Origin: Ophiostoma sp. CBS 140.51
Lineage: Eukaryota > Ascomycota > Sordariomycetes > Ophiostomatales > Ophiostomataceae
Direction of reading: 5' to 3'
Assembly (NCBI GenBank): GCA_029298735.1
Contig: JANSLP010000126.1
Location: 1-64,000, forward strand
Length of the DNA: 64,000 nucleotides
A program made the translations under genes and the position numbers. Positions 62,230 to 64,000 of this stretch are shown here, piece after piece. The first letter of the stretch is position 1. Each line of letters opens with the position of its first letter. The notes below the pieces were generated by a model that did no database searches, had not been told where the DNA came from, and was given only the letters and a program-made list of their open reading frames with translations.

Positions 62230-62242
62230 ATGGCTATGCTGA
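62198..62242 (+). promoter_or_regulatory. Upstream ORF overlapping the Ras GEF start
   Basis: An ATG at 62198 opens a 14-codon frame (MVLLSSTFQQQWLC) that stops at 62240-62242, beyond the main ATG at 62230 and in a different frame. If the leader is not spliced here, ribosomes that start at this ATG would pass the main start, lowering translation of the exchange factor. A CTTTCCAG just upstream of the main ATG could instead be an intron acceptor that removes this ORF. Confidence 0.45.
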
Positions 62243-64000
62243 GCCAACATCCCATGCGTTCGAGTCTTTCCGTGGCTCCCCTCTCTTTCCAAAAACACAC
62301 ACCCTCGACGACATCTTCGGACGATGATGGCTACTTGAATGTCTACCCTCAACAGGCGGCTTCGTCGACTTCTTCCACCACCCTATCCACATCCACCGTG
62401 GCCAGCAAGGTCTACGGTAACTCACAAATGACGCCTCCAGCAACACCAAATGGCTCCAACGAGAGTCTGCCACACGGTGACCACCGGCGGCAACAAACAA
62501 CAACAACCGGGACAGCAGTAATAACATCACCAGCTGCGTCCCAGGACTACGCCCAGGACTACCCTGAGGACCACCCGCAGGAATACGCCCAGGAGTACCA
62601 TCACAACCAGAACTACATGTACACATCACCATCACCACCCGACCCGCCACCAGTCTTCCACAACTTCCTGCGCGCCTACTATGCTTTCCACCCGAGCTAC
62701 TCACCCGCCGACTCGACCGTTACTCTGCCGATGAACGAGGGCGACGTGATTCTGGTGCACTCGATCCATACTAATGGCTGGGCTGACGGCACTCTCCTGG
62801 CCTCTGGCGCTCGCGGCTGGCTGCCGACCAACTACTGTGACGCTTACGATCCGGAGGAGATGCGCAACTTGTTGAATGCACTTTTGAATTTCTGGGACCT
62901 GATGCGCAGCACGACTGTCAATGACAACGAGATCTTTGGCAACCAGGAGTTTATGAAGGGCATCATTGCCGGTGTGCGTTACCTTTTGGAACGGACACAC
63001 TGTCTGACTCGTGAATCTGCTATGGTTCAGCGCCACGATGGCCTCCGCCGTGGCCGCAAGTCGCTCCTGTCTGAGCTTTCTTCGCTCGTCAAGTCGGCTA
63101 AGCGCCTGCAAGACCACCAGCGGTCGCCCAGCTCGACCGAGAATGCTAACGACATTATCGACGAGATGATCCTTAAGGCCTTTAAGATTGTCACCAAGGC
63201 CGTTCGCTTCTTTGACGTTCTGGAGGACGACCGCCGCCAGCGCGCACCAGCAGTATCTGTTATGGCTACAGTGCTCGAGGAGAACTCGGTGCCACCAACA
63301 CCGCCGGCAGATGCCGTCACTTTCCAGGCCGGTGCTAACCAACAGGCCGATGCTGCTGCTGACGACCAGAACGACCATGTTAAGAGTGACAGCAACGACA
63401 ACACTGTGACTTTGTCGAGCTCTGCACCTGCTGGTATCAGCATTCCTGCCTCTGCTTCTACTCCGTCGCTGTCTGTATCAATAGGGGTGACGCCTGTAAA
63501 CAAGCGACTGTCTAGCATCGCTGCCAGCTACCACAACCGCTTGTCACAGACGACGCCTCTGGTCAGCCACCGTCTGTCATCGTCGAGCATCTCGCATCGT
63601 GTGTCGCTTGCTGGCCCTTCGTCTCTCTCCGAACCCCAGAACCTGGTTTCCAATCGGCTGAGTGACCGACACGATACGTTCCTGTCCTACCTGGGCTCAT
63701 TTATTGGCCGTCTTCACTTGCAGTCGCAGTCTCGACCGCATCTGGCCCTTGCAATCAAACAATCGGCTACTTCCGGCGGTCAGCTCCTCGTGGTGGTCGA
63801 TATTGTCTCTGCGCACAATGCACTCAGCCGAGATATTTTGCAAAAATCTCGTGTGGCCATGTGCGACCGCATTGTCGACCTCGTGTGCCTTGCCCGAGAC
63901 ATTCTGACCAACCCTATGCCTGAAGTCGAGGATGTCATCATGTCCCAAGACAATGGCCGTCTTCTGACCGCTGCCACGGACTGTGTCAAGGCCACTGGTG
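62230..64000 (+). CDS. Ras guanine-nucleotide exchange factor, Cdc25 type, N-terminal part (runs off window)
   Basis: The frame is open from ATG 62230 to the edge (590 codons) and continues beyond. Residues about 1-140 are Ser/Thr/Gln/Pro-rich. Residues about 143-206 form an SH3 domain: FLRAYYAF start, then LPMNEGDVILV, NGWADGTLL and GWLPTNYCDAY, the last two matching the conserved W and PxNY of SH3 folds. The next region (NQEFMKGIIAGVRYLLERT, LTRESAMVQRH, KSLLSELSSLVKSAKRLQ) matches what I know of fungal Cdc25/RasGEF proteins. Such proteins load Ras with GTP upstream of adenylate cyclase and MAP-kinase pathways. The diagnostic RasGEF-N and catalytic RasGEF domains should lie beyond 64000, so the call rests on the N-terminal half. 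Alternative in-frame ATG: 62236. Confidence 0.88.
   Translation, partial: MAMLSQHPMRSSLSVAPLSFQKHTPSTTSSDDDGYLNVYPQQAASSTSSTTLSTSTVASKVYGNSQMTPPATPNGSNESLPHGDHRRQQTTTTGTAVITSPAASQDYAQDYPEDHPQEYAQEYHHNQNYMYTSPSPPDPPPVFHNFLRAYYAFHPSYSPADSTVTLPMNEGDVILVHSIHTNGWADGTLLASGARGWLPTNYCDAYDPEEMRNLLNALLNFWDLMRSTTVNDNEIFGNQEFMKGIIAGVRYLLERTHCLTRESAMVQRHDGLRRGRKSLLSELSSLVKSAKRLQDHQRSPSSTENANDIIDEMILKAFKIVTKAVRFFDVLEDDRRQRAPAVSVMATVLEENSVPPTPPADAVTFQAGANQQADAAADDQNDHVKSDSNDNTVTLSSSAPAGISIPASASTPSLSVSIGVTPVNKRLSSIAASYHNRLSQTTPLVSHRLSSSSISHRVSLAGPSSLSEPQNLVSNRLSDRHDTFLSYLGSFIGRLHLQSQSRPHLALAIKQSATSGGQLLVVVDIVSAHNALSRDILQKSRVAMCDRIVDLVCLARDILTNPMPEVEDVIMSQDNGRLLTAATDCVKATG

Noticed and set aside
1..64000. CRISPR arrays, bacterial operons, rRNA genes or complete transposons
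   Set aside because: None seen; the window reads as fungal nuclear DNA throughout.

Overview
The window looks like nuclear DNA of a filamentous ascomycete, probably a Sordariomycete. Genes carry few introns, mostly short, with GTRAGT-type donors and CTAAC branch points. ATGs often sit in an ACC/CACC context behind long pyrimidine-rich leaders, and coding exons are visibly GC-richer than the spacers. A 57-residue protein starting MGKDYSYKNSGTNSQ belongs to a small family I associate with this class. No bacterial-type operons, CRISPR arrays or complete transposons are present. The genus is not determinable by eye.

Layout: 1-11.0 kb holds no gene I can support. At 11.48-15.93 kb (+) lies an otubain-type deubiquitinase with a very large glutamine/histidine-rich N-terminal extension and three introns. 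At 17.02-17.25 kb (+) is the 57-residue protein. At 18.83-20.98 kb (+) is a 716-residue basic Ser/Pro/Arg-rich protein, and at 21.95-23.77 kb (+) a leucine-rich-repeat protein with a Cys-pair C-terminus. At 26.09-27.42 kb (+) is a broken gene whose product was internally duplicated; it has one in-frame TGA and one frameshift. At 31.78-33.08 kb (+) is an unrecognised protein with a six-residue tandem repeat. At 41.51-41.63 kb (+) is an intron-containing tRNA-Leu(CAG) with a T-run terminator. At 44.40-48.10 kb (-) is a large Est1/SMG-type protein. The stretch 48.3-62.2 kb lacks a supported gene, and its last 2.3 kb is a pyrimidine-rich leader. From 62.23 kb to the right edge (+) runs the N-terminal part of an SH3-containing Ras guanine-nucleotide exchange factor (Cdc25 type).

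The genes do not form a cluster with one purpose. They are dispersed housekeeping and regulatory functions (ubiquitin removal, RNA/telomere biology, Ras signalling, tRNA) plus lineage-specific low-complexity proteins. The most unusual item is the duplicated, broken gene at 26.1-27.4 kb. Its two halves align to each other and so locate the frameshift without any outside reference. Splice sites and starts were inferred by reading the sequence; no search or alignment was run.
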